From: an uncultured Verrucomicrobiota bacterium
GTDB taxonomy: Bacteria; Verrucomicrobiota; Kiritimatiellia; CAIVKH01
DNA: 50,852 bases
NCBI GenBank assembly: GCA_937873455.1
Contig: CALMYG010000032.1
Span: 1 to 50,852, forward strand
Direction: 5' to 3'
In this document: one piece after another, positions 1 to 8,954 of the stretch
Layout of the letters: every line of letters begins with the position of its first letter
Numbering within the stretch: the stretch's first letter is position 1
Notes under the pieces: generated by a model
Told to the model about the DNA's origin: nothing
The model's input: only the letters and a program-made list of their open reading frames with translations
Databases searched by the model: none
Position numbers and translations under genes: made by a program

Positions 1-24
1 GGCGAGGAAGCGTGAACACGCACG

Positions 25-70
25 CTTAACCGCCACACTTAAACGGAAACTCTTAAACAAACACCTTAAT
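25..70. repeat. Four spaced CTTAA(A)C repeats
   Basis: CTTAAC at 25-30, CTTAAAC at 38-44 and 52-58, and CTTAAT at 65-70 lie 13-14 bp apart in the non-coding region before the giant surface protein. The spacing is regular but not a whole number of helical turns. They could be protein-binding half-sites or a degenerate short tandem repeat. No gene is supported in positions 1-226. Confidence 0.4.
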
Positions 71-226
71 CGCACCACCCGTGGGCGGCCACGCCCTAAC
101 GGACGCAGCTACATTTCGCCGGATGCGGCTTCTTTGTTTACCGAAGCGCTTTACCGGGGTAAGGTAATAACTCACGTAATAAGGCGCTGTCGCTTCGGCA
201 GTTCCATTCACCATAGAAAGTTCGCC

Positions 227-3200
227 ATGACCGCCTATTTTTGTAACCGTCTCGCTTCCCTGTGGTTGGCATTTGCCGCGATTGCGCTTGGCCTGCTGAT
301 TCCGGTTCATGCCGTCACCGTCCGCATCAACGAATTTCAATCCTCGAACGGCAGCACCATCGCCGACGAAGACGGCGACTACTCGGACTGGATCGAATTG
401 CACAATTTCGGCCCGGCCCCGGTCAATCTGAATGGATTCGGCCTGACCGATAACCCCGCCAGTCCCTTCAAGTGGGTTTTTCCCGATATCACCCTCGCCC
501 CCGGCGAGTTCCGCCTGGTCTGGGCGTCCAACAAAAACCGCCGTCCCGCCGACAACGAGCTGGGTGGCGGAATAACACGCGAGGTATTTTTGGAAATCTC
601 CGGCACCTCGGTAAGTTCACTGACCAATGATCCCCGCTTCCCGAACAACCCCTCCTTTCGCAACACCATAACCGGATTGTTCGACGCACCGCGCAACATC
701 GCCGATGACTACGGCCAACGCATGCACGGCTTGTTGCGCGCACCATTCACCGGCAATTACCGCTTCTACATCTCAAGCGATGACAACTCTGCGTTGTTCC
801 TGAGCACCAATACCGATCCGGCCAATGCCGTGCAAATCGCTTCCGTTCCCTTTTGGAATTACGTTGATGAATGGGACTTTTATCAATCGCAAGCGTCCGA
901 CCTGATCCCGCTCGTTGAAGGCCAGCTTTATTACATCGCCGCGCTGATGAAAGAAGGTTCCGGCGGCGATCACCTGCAAGTCGGCTGGGAGCTTCCCAAC
1001 AACGCGCTGCAACGCCCGATGAGCGCCACCAACATCCTGGTCCGCCGCGAACTGCATACCGGCTACGCCATCAGCGCCGACGGGGAAACGTTGCAACTCA
1101 CCGATCCGGCCACCAACATCATCGATGTGGTTCCCCCGGTGGTGGTGCCGCGCAACTGGTCCTACGGACGCTCCGCCGCCGATTCCAATGTCTGGCATTT
1201 CTTTGCCTCTCCCACTCCGGGCGCGGCGAATACGACACCGGGCTACCCGGAGATCACCTCCCTGCCTTTTGTTTCCGTTCCCGCCGGCATGTATACGTCC
1301 GCGGTAACCGTGGCGGTGACGTCGTCCGCGCCCGACGCGGTGATCCGCTACACCCTGGACGGTTCCGAGCCGACGGAGAGCTCGCCCATCTTTCCCGCCT
1401 CGCTCGCTCTCGCCGCCCGAGCCGGAGACCCCAACGTCATTTCCCAGATCCCCTCCAACTATTCGGATGTCGGCCCGCCTTTTTATGAGGGATGGGAGCC
1501 TCCCGCCGGAGAGGTGTTCAAAATTCACACCCTGCGCGTGAAAGCATTCAAGACCAATGCCTGGCCGAGTCGCCCGCTGACCCACAGCTACCTGATCGAC
1601 ACCGCCGGAGCCAATCGCTATTCCCTGCCGGTCATTTCCGTCGCGGCGGATGCCGATCACTTTTTTAGCGATCAGACCGGCATCTATGTCCCCGGTTGGT
1701 ACGGCAACTATTTCCAATCCGGAAGCGCCTGGGAGCGGCCGGGGTCTCTGGAGATGTTCGAGGCCGACGGCTCGCTCGCCTTCCGCATCGAGGCGGGCAT
1801 TCGCCTGCACGGCGGCACCACGCGCAATCGCCCGCGCAAGAGCCTGCGCATCTACGCCCGCAATCCCACCAGCATCAGCTACCAACTGTTTCCGGACAAA
1901 CCGGTCAACGTGTTTGACACCTTCATCCTGCGCAACGGCGGCAACGACTGGGGCAACTTTATTTTGCGCGACGACTTCATGCAGTCGTTGGTGAACCATA
2001 CCAGCCTCGATCTTCAGCGCTCCCGGCCCGCCATCCTGTTTATTAACGGTGAATACTGGGGGCTTCATCCCATCCGGGATCGTTTTGACGACGGCTACAT
2101 CGAAAACCATTACGGCTTGTCCGAGCGGGAATTCGGCCAGATCGAAACCCTGTCCGACGGCTCCAACAGTTATTTCGTCTACGATCGCGGCGACCCGGCC
2201 ATGCTGGCGGATTTCCAAAACCTGTTGGCCTTCATCAACCAGCCCGGGGTGACCCACCCCACCAACTACGCCGCCGCGGCCGAACGCATGGATATCCCCA
2301 ACTTCATCGACTACACCATCGCCCAGGTTTTCTTCGGCAACACCGACTGGCCCGGCAACAACAACCGGGCCTGGCGCTCCGTCGCCACCAACCGCACGGA
2401 AAACGCCCCCTTCCGTCACGATGGCCGCTGGCGCTGGTTGCTGTTCGACACCGACTTCGGCTTCGGCCTCGACTTCTTTTACGTGCCCGGCAACAGCGAC
2501 TTCGCCAACCACAACACCCTCGCCTTCGCCGCGCACCCCACCGGCACCCACTTTTCCAACGGCACCAACGCTACCCTCTTGCTGCGTCGCCTGCTCGCCA
2601 ACAACGACTTCAAGCGCGACTTCATCCTCCGCTTCAGCGACCACCTCAACAGCGCATTTAAAACCGACCGCGTCACCAATCAGTTGAATGCGCTGATTTC
2701 CGTCATGGATGTGGAAATGACCGAACACGTTCACCGCTGGCGGCAACCCTACAACTGGAACAACGAAAAGCAGCGCATGCGCAATTACGCCCACCAGCGC
2801 ACCGGAGCGGTGTGGGGCCACCTGCAATCCTTCTTCAGCCTCGGCGCCCGGACCAACGTCTCGGTGAATGTTCACGATCCCGCCATGGGCCATGTCCGCG
2901 TCAACACCCTGGATATTGCCGCCGACCTGCCCGGCGTACCCGGCACGGTTTATCCCTGGACCGGATCGTACTTCACCAACTACCCGGTTACCCTCACCGC
3001 CGTGCCGGCTCCCGGATTCCGCTTTACCGGCTGGTTCAACGCCGCCTCCAATCTGGTCTCCGCATCGACATCCTACGCCTTCACCCCGGGCGCTCAAGGC
3101 ATGCTGACCGCGCAGTTTGAAGAGGAGGATACCCTTCAGTTGATTCACTACTGGAACTTCAACGGGCCCTTCCTGTCCCTGTTTAATCCAAACTACTCGG

Positions 3201-6200
3201 TGATTCCTGGAGCGGGCGTGGCCGTGGACTTGGGGTCAACCACCGTGGTAACCAATGACACCGGACAGAGCTTTTTCGGAGAGAATGCCCGACTTGATGA
3301 CCCGGCGGGCGGTCATTTCCGGCTCAACAATCCCTTGGGTTCCACGAATCGCTATGCGCTTCCTACGACCGGCTTCACCAACATCATCGTAAAATACGAA
3401 ACCCGGCGCTCCGGCCAGGGCGCGGGCCTGCAGGTCGTAGAGATCACCACCGATGGCTCCACCTATCAGTTTTTCACCAACGTGATCGTGGTCGACGGGA
3501 CTCCGGTTTTGCGGACCCTCGATTTCTCAAGCGATACGGCCGCGAACAACAATCCTGATTTCGGGCTGCGAATCCGCTTTGACCAGGACGTCGGCGGAAC
3601 CGCCGGAAACAACCGCTTCGACAACTTCACCGTCGAAGGTTGGCCCATGCCGGGCGAAAACTTCCCGCCCGTTCCGCTGCCCATTCCGTTTCAGGAGGCC
3701 ATTGAACTCGACGGAAGCCTCGTCCTCTACGCCGATGATTATTTCACCGACGCCGACCCGCTGACCTACACCGTCTCCAGCGACCTCACCAACAAGGTCG
3801 GCGTGTCGGTTGCGGGCGACACGGTTACGCTGGTCCCGCTCGAACGTGGCGAAGCCTCCATCGCCCTCGTCGCCGATGACGGGGTGAACAGCCCGGTAAC
3901 CAACACCTTCCGGGTGCTGGTGTACCCGCAAGCGCACGAACTGACGCAGGGCGAGTACCGTTTTGACGAGTGGCATCCCGGCACGTCGGCCCATGTGTTC
4001 CCGACGAACATGCTGTTCCTGCAAAACAACATCAACGACAACACCCTGACCACGGCATTACAGTATGCCTACAACATCCCTGACACGGATGGCGCACTGC
4101 CTCAGGACTCGGTTTTTCCGTACGGCGCATCCTCCCGCACCCGCATCAACGGGCTATACACCAACGGGATTTCCTTCATCAACACCGGCCGGGGACGTGA
4201 CCTTGGCGCCGCGCTTCTTGCCCTCGACACCCGGAGCGTGACGAATGTGAACATCGACTGGATCGGCGGCACGCTGGTTACCAATGTCCGCATCTATGCC
4301 ATCCGCCTGCAATACCGCGTGGGTCACACCGGCGACTGGAGCGACCTGCTCGATGAGGACAATCAACCGGTCGAATACGTGCGCAATGCCGCGGCCGGTC
4401 ACAGCACCAATATGCCAACGGCAAAACTTCCACCGGCTGCGCTCGGGCAGGACTACGTCCAGGTCCGTTGGTGCTACCACTTGATTTCCGGCACATCCGG
4501 CGCCCGGGCCCAACTCCGCCTCGATGACATTGCCGTGACCGCCGATACCGGACCGGTCGTGTTTCAACGCACCTATCCCAGCATGTTCCTGCGCGGAACG
4601 TTCAACAACTGGGCCGGCGATACGCCAATGACCCTGATCGCCGATTACCTGTGGGAAGCCACGGCCGTCTTCCCCGACGATACGGGTTCCTATAAATTCG
4701 AAATGTTAGGCAACCCCGTTTGGTCCCCGGTCAATTTTGGAGATTACGAGCTTGATGGCATCGGTGACCTGGAGGGCTTCAACATTCCCATCTTCGAAGG
4801 AGCGGGAACCTACCGCATCCAATTCAACGACAACACGCGGGCCTATACCGCGACGAAGTTGGTGTTCGATCCCATCTTCATTCCCGGCGTCACGGCAAAC
4901 TGGAGCGTGGACGGCAATTGGGTTTCCGGCACGTATCCCAACGCGCCCGGCGCCCTGGCCATCATCAACCAACCCGACTCCGGTAACCGCAACGTTGACC
5001 TTACCGAGCCCATCACCGTCGGCAATTTGGTCATCAATAACGGGGATACCACGTTCCGCAACCGCATTCGCGGCCAAGCCGCCGGCCACAGCCTTACCTT
5101 TGCCGCCACCAACGGCCCCGCCCAACTCACCGTCACCGGCGGCGGCGCCGGCTTCGTCGAATTCGAAGTTGTGGGCGGCATGGTGCTGGCCACCGATCTC
5201 GTCGTCAGCGTCACCAACATCCTGGGCGACGCCGAATACGGCGCACTGCGCATGCGGACCGCCTGGACCGGCCCCGGCGGGTTGCGCAAGACCGGCCCTG
5301 GAATGGCTTCATTCACCGGAACCGACAAGGGCTACAGCGGCGCGACAATCGTCGAGCACGGCGTGCTCGCGGTCAGCCAGCCCTCCTCCCTCACCAACAG
5401 TACGTTCGTGAGGGTTATTCAGGGTGGACAGTTACGCCTCACCTCCGCCAACGATGAAAACGGCGCCCGCGTGTACGCATTCGGCGGCCCGTTGTTACTT
5501 GAGGGACAAGGACGCGATAGCGTTCCCGTCGGCGAGAGTTACGGCAGACTCGGCGCGTTGCGCTATGAACCTGGCGCGGGAACCAACACGGCCATCATCA
5601 CCACGCCGATCGAAACCACCGGCACGCTGGGCCCCACCATCCACGTCGCCACCGAAGGCAACACCTTGCGCTTTGACGGCCCGTTGAGCGGTAGCCACGG
5701 AATCGTCAAGACCGGCGGCGGACGCCTGATCATCGCTCACCCCGAAAACTCCTTCCAAGCCAATATCATGGCCAGTAACGGCATCCTCGAAGTGAACGGA
5801 CTGGTCACCAACGCCTCGGTCACCGTTGCGCACACCGGAATGCTTGCCGGGCATGGACGCATCGGCCAGATCAGCGGCGGTCTCGGCTTGGTCGCCCCGG
5901 GCAACCAGGACGTCCCCGGCATCCTCACCGCCGAAAACGTGAGCGGCGTCGATCACGCCTTTGTTTTCACCGCCACCGGGATGCCGGTATTCGCCCAAGC
6001 CTCGAACAGCGTCAACGCGCTGCTCCGGCTCCGCGGGCCTGCGCCATTCACCGCCTCCCTCAATCAGGACCGCAAGGTTGATGTTTACCTCGACGTCGCG
6101 TCTGTCAGTGCCGGCCAGCGTTTTGGTGGAGGCTTCTTTACCGGTTATTCGGAAGACTTCCTTGCCTCCGTATCCGGCGCAACGTGGCGTGTATACATAG

Positions 6201-6775
6201 CCGACCCGACCGGACCGCAAACATTCCGGGGCGTGAACTACCGAGTTTACGACGGCGCGACGACGTGGACCACCCGCACCGAGGAGGTGGTCGCCGACTT
6301 CCCCGATGGCACCGTCACCGGACGCATCTTGGTGCTCGCCTTTACGTCCACCCCATTCCAAAGATGGCAGGATAATTATTTTTCCGCGGCGGAACTGGCG
6401 GACGAAACCATCAGCGGCCCCCTGGCCGACCCGGAAAATACCGGCGTACAGAACCTGTACCGTTACGCCGCCGGCCTGGGGCGTTATAACGATCCCGCTC
6501 CGGCGCTGCCCCGCGGAGCGATCAACCCGGCCAATGAACCTCATTTCGTTTATCGCCGGCTGCTCGATCCGGAAAGCGGCGTCCAGTATGGCGTGGAGCT
6601 TTCGCCTGATCTGTTGGGTGATCCGGCCTGGCGCATGGCGGAACCCGGGGACGGCATTATCGAGGTGGACGCGATGCCCGTCGGCGATGGCTTGACCGAA
6701 GAGGTGTGGCTGGCCGTTCCGGATACGCTGATTGATCCGGAACTCAAGCTGCGATTAAAGATCACGCTCGAATAA
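227..6775 (+). CDS. Giant secreted LTD/PA14/CotH surface protein with autotransporter-associated repeats
   Basis: The protein is 2182 aa when started at ATG 227, which directly precedes a Sec signal peptide (residues 1-29, ending PVHA). The longer frame from 134 would bury this signal, so it is rejected. In order I see: a lamin-tail domain (about 32-110, INEFQSSNG, WIELHN); a PA14-like lectin region (about 140-270); a chitobiase C-terminal-like segment (about 350-400, IRYTLDGSEPT); a CotH-kinase-like region (about 465-860, GIRLHGGTTR, LLFDTDFGFGL); an InlB-type repeat (about 880-965, GFRFTGWF); a cadherin-like stretch (about 1150-1230); a carbohydrate-module-like segment (about 1450-1545, FLRGTFNNW); and autotransporter-associated strands (about 1555-1860, LRKTGPG, IVKTGGG). 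The tail near 2045-2090 has the ISGPLADPENTG pattern frequent in verrucomicrobial exoproteins. No translocator barrel is evident. The likely role is surface binding or degradation of polymers; CotH kinase activity is unproven. Confidence 0.85.
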   Translation: MTAYFCNRLASLWLAFAAIALGLLIPVHAVTVRINEFQSSNGSTIADEDGDYSDWIELHNFGPAPVNLNGFGLTDNPASPFKWVFPDITLAPGEFRLVWASNKNRRPADNELGGGITREVFLEISGTSVSSLTNDPRFPNNPSFRNTITGLFDAPRNIADDYGQRMHGLLRAPFTGNYRFYISSDDNSALFLSTNTDPANAVQIASVPFWNYVDEWDFYQSQASDLIPLVEGQLYYIAALMKEGSGGDHLQVGWELPNNALQRPMSATNILVRRELHTGYAISADGETLQLTDPATNIIDVVPPVVVPRNWSYGRSAADSNVWHFFASPTPGAANTTPGYPEITSLPFVSVPAGMYTSAVTVAVTSSAPDAVIRYTLDGSEPTESSPIFPASLALAARAGDPNVISQIPSNYSDVGPPFYEGWEPPAGEVFKIHTLRVKAFKTNAWPSRPLTHSYLIDTAGANRYSLPVISVAADADHFFSDQTGIYVPGWYGNYFQSGSAWERPGSLEMFEADGSLAFRIEAGIRLHGGTTRNRPRKSLRIYARNPTSISYQLFPDKPVNVFDTFILRNGGNDWGNFILRDDFMQSLVNHTSLDLQRSRPAILFINGEYWGLHPIRDRFDDGYIENHYGLSEREFGQIETLSDGSNSYFVYDRGDPAMLADFQNLLAFINQPGVTHPTNYAAAAERMDIPNFIDYTIAQVFFGNTDWPGNNNRAWRSVATNRTENAPFRHDGRWRWLLFDTDFGFGLDFFYVPGNSDFANHNTLAFAAHPTGTHFSNGTNATLLLRRLLANNDFKRDFILRFSDHLNSAFKTDRVTNQLNALISVMDVEMTEHVHRWRQPYNWNNEKQRMRNYAHQRTGAVWGHLQSFFSLGARTNVSVNVHDPAMGHVRVNTLDIAADLPGVPGTVYPWTGSYFTNYPVTLTAVPAPGFRFTGWFNAASNLVSASTSYAFTPGAQGMLTAQFEEEDTLQLIHYWNFNGPFLSLFNPNYSVIPGAGVAVDLGSTTVVTNDTGQSFFGENARLDDPAGGHFRLNNPLGSTNRYALPTTGFTNIIVKYETRRSGQGAGLQVVEITTDGSTYQFFTNVIVVDGTPVLRTLDFSSDTAANNNPDFGLRIRFDQDVGGTAGNNRFDNFTVEGWPMPGENFPPVPLPIPFQEAIELDGSLVLYADDYFTDADPLTYTVSSDLTNKVGVSVAGDTVTLVPLERGEASIALVADDGVNSPVTNTFRVLVYPQAHELTQGEYRFDEWHPGTSAHVFPTNMLFLQNNINDNTLTTALQYAYNIPDTDGALPQDSVFPYGASSRTRINGLYTNGISFINTGRGRDLGAALLALDTRSVTNVNIDWIGGTLVTNVRIYAIRLQYRVGHTGDWSDLLDEDNQPVEYVRNAAAGHSTNMPTAKLPPAALGQDYVQVRWCYHLISGTSGARAQLRLDDIAVTADTGPVVFQRTYPSMFLRGTFNNWAGDTPMTLIADYLWEATAVFPDDTGSYKFEMLGNPVWSPVNFGDYELDGIGDLEGFNIPIFEGAGTYRIQFNDNTRAYTATKLVFDPIFIPGVTANWSVDGNWVSGTYPNAPGALAIINQPDSGNRNVDLTEPITVGNLVINNGDTTFRNRIRGQAAGHSLTFAATNGPAQLTVTGGGAGFVEFEVVGGMVLATDLVVSVTNILGDAEYGALRMRTAWTGPGGLRKTGPGMASFTGTDKGYSGATIVEHGVLAVSQPSSLTNSTFVRVIQGGQLRLTSANDENGARVYAFGGPLLLEGQGRDSVPVGESYGRLGALRYEPGAGTNTAIITTPIETTGTLGPTIHVATEGNTLRFDGPLSGSHGIVKTGGGRLIIAHPENSFQANIMASNGILEVNGLVTNASVTVAHTGMLAGHGRIGQISGGLGLVAPGNQDVPGILTAENVSGVDHAFVFTATGMPVFAQASNSVNALLRLRGPAPFTASLNQDRKVDVYLDVASVSAGQRFGGGFFTGYSEDFLASVSGATWRVYIADPTGPQTFRGVNYRVYDGATTWTTRTEEVVADFPDGTVTGRILVLAFTSTPFQRWQDNYFSAAELADETISGPLADPENTGVQNLYRYAAGLGRYNDPAPALPRGAINPANEPHFVYRRLLDPESGVQYGVELSPDLLGDPAWRMAEPGDGIIEVDAMPVGDGLTEEVWLAVPDTLIDPELKLRLKITLE

Positions 6776-6781
6776 ATCGTC

Positions 6782-8950
6782 TCACCAGGTTACGCCCCGC
6801 TGAGCCAGCCGATCGCGAAATTCCCGGGCCGTTTTGATATCGCCGTTTTGCTCAAGGTAAGCGGCGGCAGCGCGCCCGACTTCCCGAGCTTCCATCGCGC
6901 GTCCGTTGGCGGCCAAGGCCAGGGCGCGCGTTGCCTCATACCTTCTGAATCCCGGCCGCGCTTGCATGGCCCGGTCGATCAGGATCAAGGCTTCCCGATG
7001 TTGTTCCGGGCCGGCCCGTGGTGATGTCGCCAACAGCCAGGCATAATTGTTCAGCACCCCGGCGTCGCCGGAATCCACCTCCAGGCAGTCGGCGAAGGCC
7101 GACATCGCCAACGCGTCTTCGCCCAGAAGCAGATACACATTGGCCAAATTCACCATGGCGCCGTAATGCCCGGGCGCGGCTTCGCGCGCGCGCTCCAAAT
7201 CAACGCGGGCCTCGTTCAGCCGGCCTTGCCGGGCATGCCATTCGCCGCGGATCACGAAAAGCATCGGCATTTCAAAGCCATGCCGGGCCGCCGCGGCAAG
7301 CGCCGAACCCGCTTCGTCCATTTCACCGACCGCCATCAGCGCCTGTGCCAGCAACAATTGTCCGTGCGGGTAGGAGGGAAAACGGGACAACCCCTTGCGC
7401 AACGCATCCACCGCCCGGGCCTGATCCCCGTAATCCCGGAAGTGGCGACCGGCGATCACATCCAGCATCACATCGTTCGGAGCGACCGCGCTCGCCGCGC
7501 GATACGCCTCTTCCATCCGTTCAATATTCCATTGCTGGCGGGAAAGGGCATGGATTTGCTCCAGCGTATTCAGGATCATGGCTTGGCGCTCCTCCGCATC
7601 CGGTTGGGTGGCGAAAACGCCCAGCGTCAACAAATCGCGCACCGACTGCCAAAGGACCATTTCATCCATCGGCGTAAACAACAGGCGCCGCGCCATATCT
7701 TGAATGGTGAGGTCAGCTCCCGCCCACGCCCGCGTCTCGCCCCACAGCGCCTGTAAACCTTCGGCGCACATCGCGGCGACGGCCAGGCGACCGGCCAGCG
7801 TGAGGTGAACGTGTTCACAAAAATATTCCCGGTCGGTCACAAACAGCGGATTCTCTTCATGCAACCGGCGATCAACATCCATCAGCAACACCCGCGGCCC
7901 GGCGAAATCCCGCGCGGCGAGGGTCAGCGCCTCGCGCACCCGCGTGTCGGCGCGAAAACGATGCAGATCCAGATCGACGGCCCGCCGATATAACGGCCAC
8001 GCGGTTTCCCAATCGCCGAAGTCCGCGTGTTGGCTGGCCAGACGATACGCTTGCCAGGCCGAGGTCATTTGCCGGGCATCCCCGCGCCGCCACGCGGCGA
8101 GCGCCGTGGTATCATCCATGGCTTCCGGTGCACTTTCCAGTGGCGGCCAATCGGTGAGGTTAACCCCCGGCAGGCAAACCAACGCGGGGATGCCGCGCCG
8201 CATCGCCCCGCGCAACACATCGCGCACATTCTCCCGCGTGTGTTCGGCCATGGTGTTCAACCGGGGATGGTCGTTCGGAATCCTGACTTCTCCGAACTCA
8301 TCCAGTCCGCCCCACCGCGCGCGCGCCCGCGTTCGCCCGCCGCTCGCTTTTTCGCGCACCGCTTCCATCGCCCGCCCGATCCGCGTATTACGAACCCAAA
8401 GGTTCGCCTGAATCACCCGACGCGATGACGTGGCCCGGCCCAGCACCGAAGCCGGACCGTAGGGTCCGATCGCCTCGTTGTGTCCGGCGTAGAGAATAAC
8501 CGCATCGGGATTCAACTTCCACGCTTCGTCGGCGAACAAGCGGAGAATGTGGAAATTCACCGCCACCATGGTCAGGTTGATCACTTCTATTTGTTGATGG
8601 GGGTGATAAAACGCCCACACCTGCTCCAGACAGCGGGCGAGATTGAATTCCGGATGCGGAAACCCCGCCGCCGCGGATTCGCCCAGCAGCAACACCCGTT
8701 TCACACCAGGTGGTTTTTCGGCGCGCACCCACAACGGGCTGGGCATGGGAATGTTCCAACGCGGCAGGAAACGCCGTCCGTATTCCGGATTGGCCGCATA
8801 AAAACGCTGCCCCCCCTCGTCTACCGGAACAAGCAGGCGATGAGGCTCAAAGCGTCCGGTCAGGGCGAGCAACCCTTCCAGGGCGGCCAACGCCAGCAAC
8901 GGCGCGAGAATAGCCAACGCCAAACGATACCGAATTTTTGAACCGCTCAC
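6782..8950 (-). CDS. Membrane-anchored SGNH-hydrolase-like protein with C-terminal TPR repeats
   Basis: The protein is 722 aa. I chose GTG at 8950 because a strong GGGAGG lies 8 nt upstream (8959-8964). Earlier in-frame starts (8980, 8968) overlap recD and lack a spaced ribosome site. An N-terminal membrane segment spans about residues 8-30. SGNH blocks follow: GES around Ser92 in place of GDS, GHNE at about 156-159, and a C-terminal catalytic-like EHVHLT near residue 375. Helical TPR units fill roughly residues 480-700. Related proteins are often annotated as SGNH/GDSL hydrolases acting on surface glycans or lipids; the substrate cannot be told. It follows recD by 4 nt and so belongs to the recCBD transcript, although no repair role is suggested by its sequence. 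The 3' end stops 6 nt from the convergent CotH gene. Confidence 0.75.
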   Translation of the reverse strand: MSGSKIRYRLALAILAPLLALAALEGLLALTGRFEPHRLLVPVDEGGQRFYAANPEYGRRFLPRWNIPMPSPLWVRAEKPPGVKRVLLLGESAAAGFPHPEFNLARCLEQVWAFYHPHQQIEVINLTMVAVNFHILRLFADEAWKLNPDAVILYAGHNEAIGPYGPASVLGRATSSRRVIQANLWVRNTRIGRAMEAVREKASGGRTRARARWGGLDEFGEVRIPNDHPRLNTMAEHTRENVRDVLRGAMRRGIPALVCLPGVNLTDWPPLESAPEAMDDTTALAAWRRGDARQMTSAWQAYRLASQHADFGDWETAWPLYRRAVDLDLHRFRADTRVREALTLAARDFAGPRVLLMDVDRRLHEENPLFVTDREYFCEHVHLTLAGRLAVAAMCAEGLQALWGETRAWAGADLTIQDMARRLLFTPMDEMVLWQSVRDLLTLGVFATQPDAEERQAMILNTLEQIHALSRQQWNIERMEEAYRAASAVAPNDVMLDVIAGRHFRDYGDQARAVDALRKGLSRFPSYPHGQLLLAQALMAVGEMDEAGSALAAAARHGFEMPMLFVIRGEWHARQGRLNEARVDLERAREAAPGHYGAMVNLANVYLLLGEDALAMSAFADCLEVDSGDAGVLNNYAWLLATSPRAGPEQHREALILIDRAMQARPGFRRYEATRALALAANGRAMEAREVGRAAAAYLEQNGDIKTAREFRDRLAQRGVTW

Positions 8951-8954
8951 GACA

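Noticed and set aside
773..3148. 791-codon open frame on the minus strand inside the CotH gene
   Set aside because: It is a shadow of a high-GC gene. The product is Gly/Val-rich with no domain or signal, and the plus strand has clear domains throughout.
5495..6544. 349-codon minus-strand frame in the 3' part of the CotH gene
   Set aside because: Gly/Val/Arg-rich shadow without signals.
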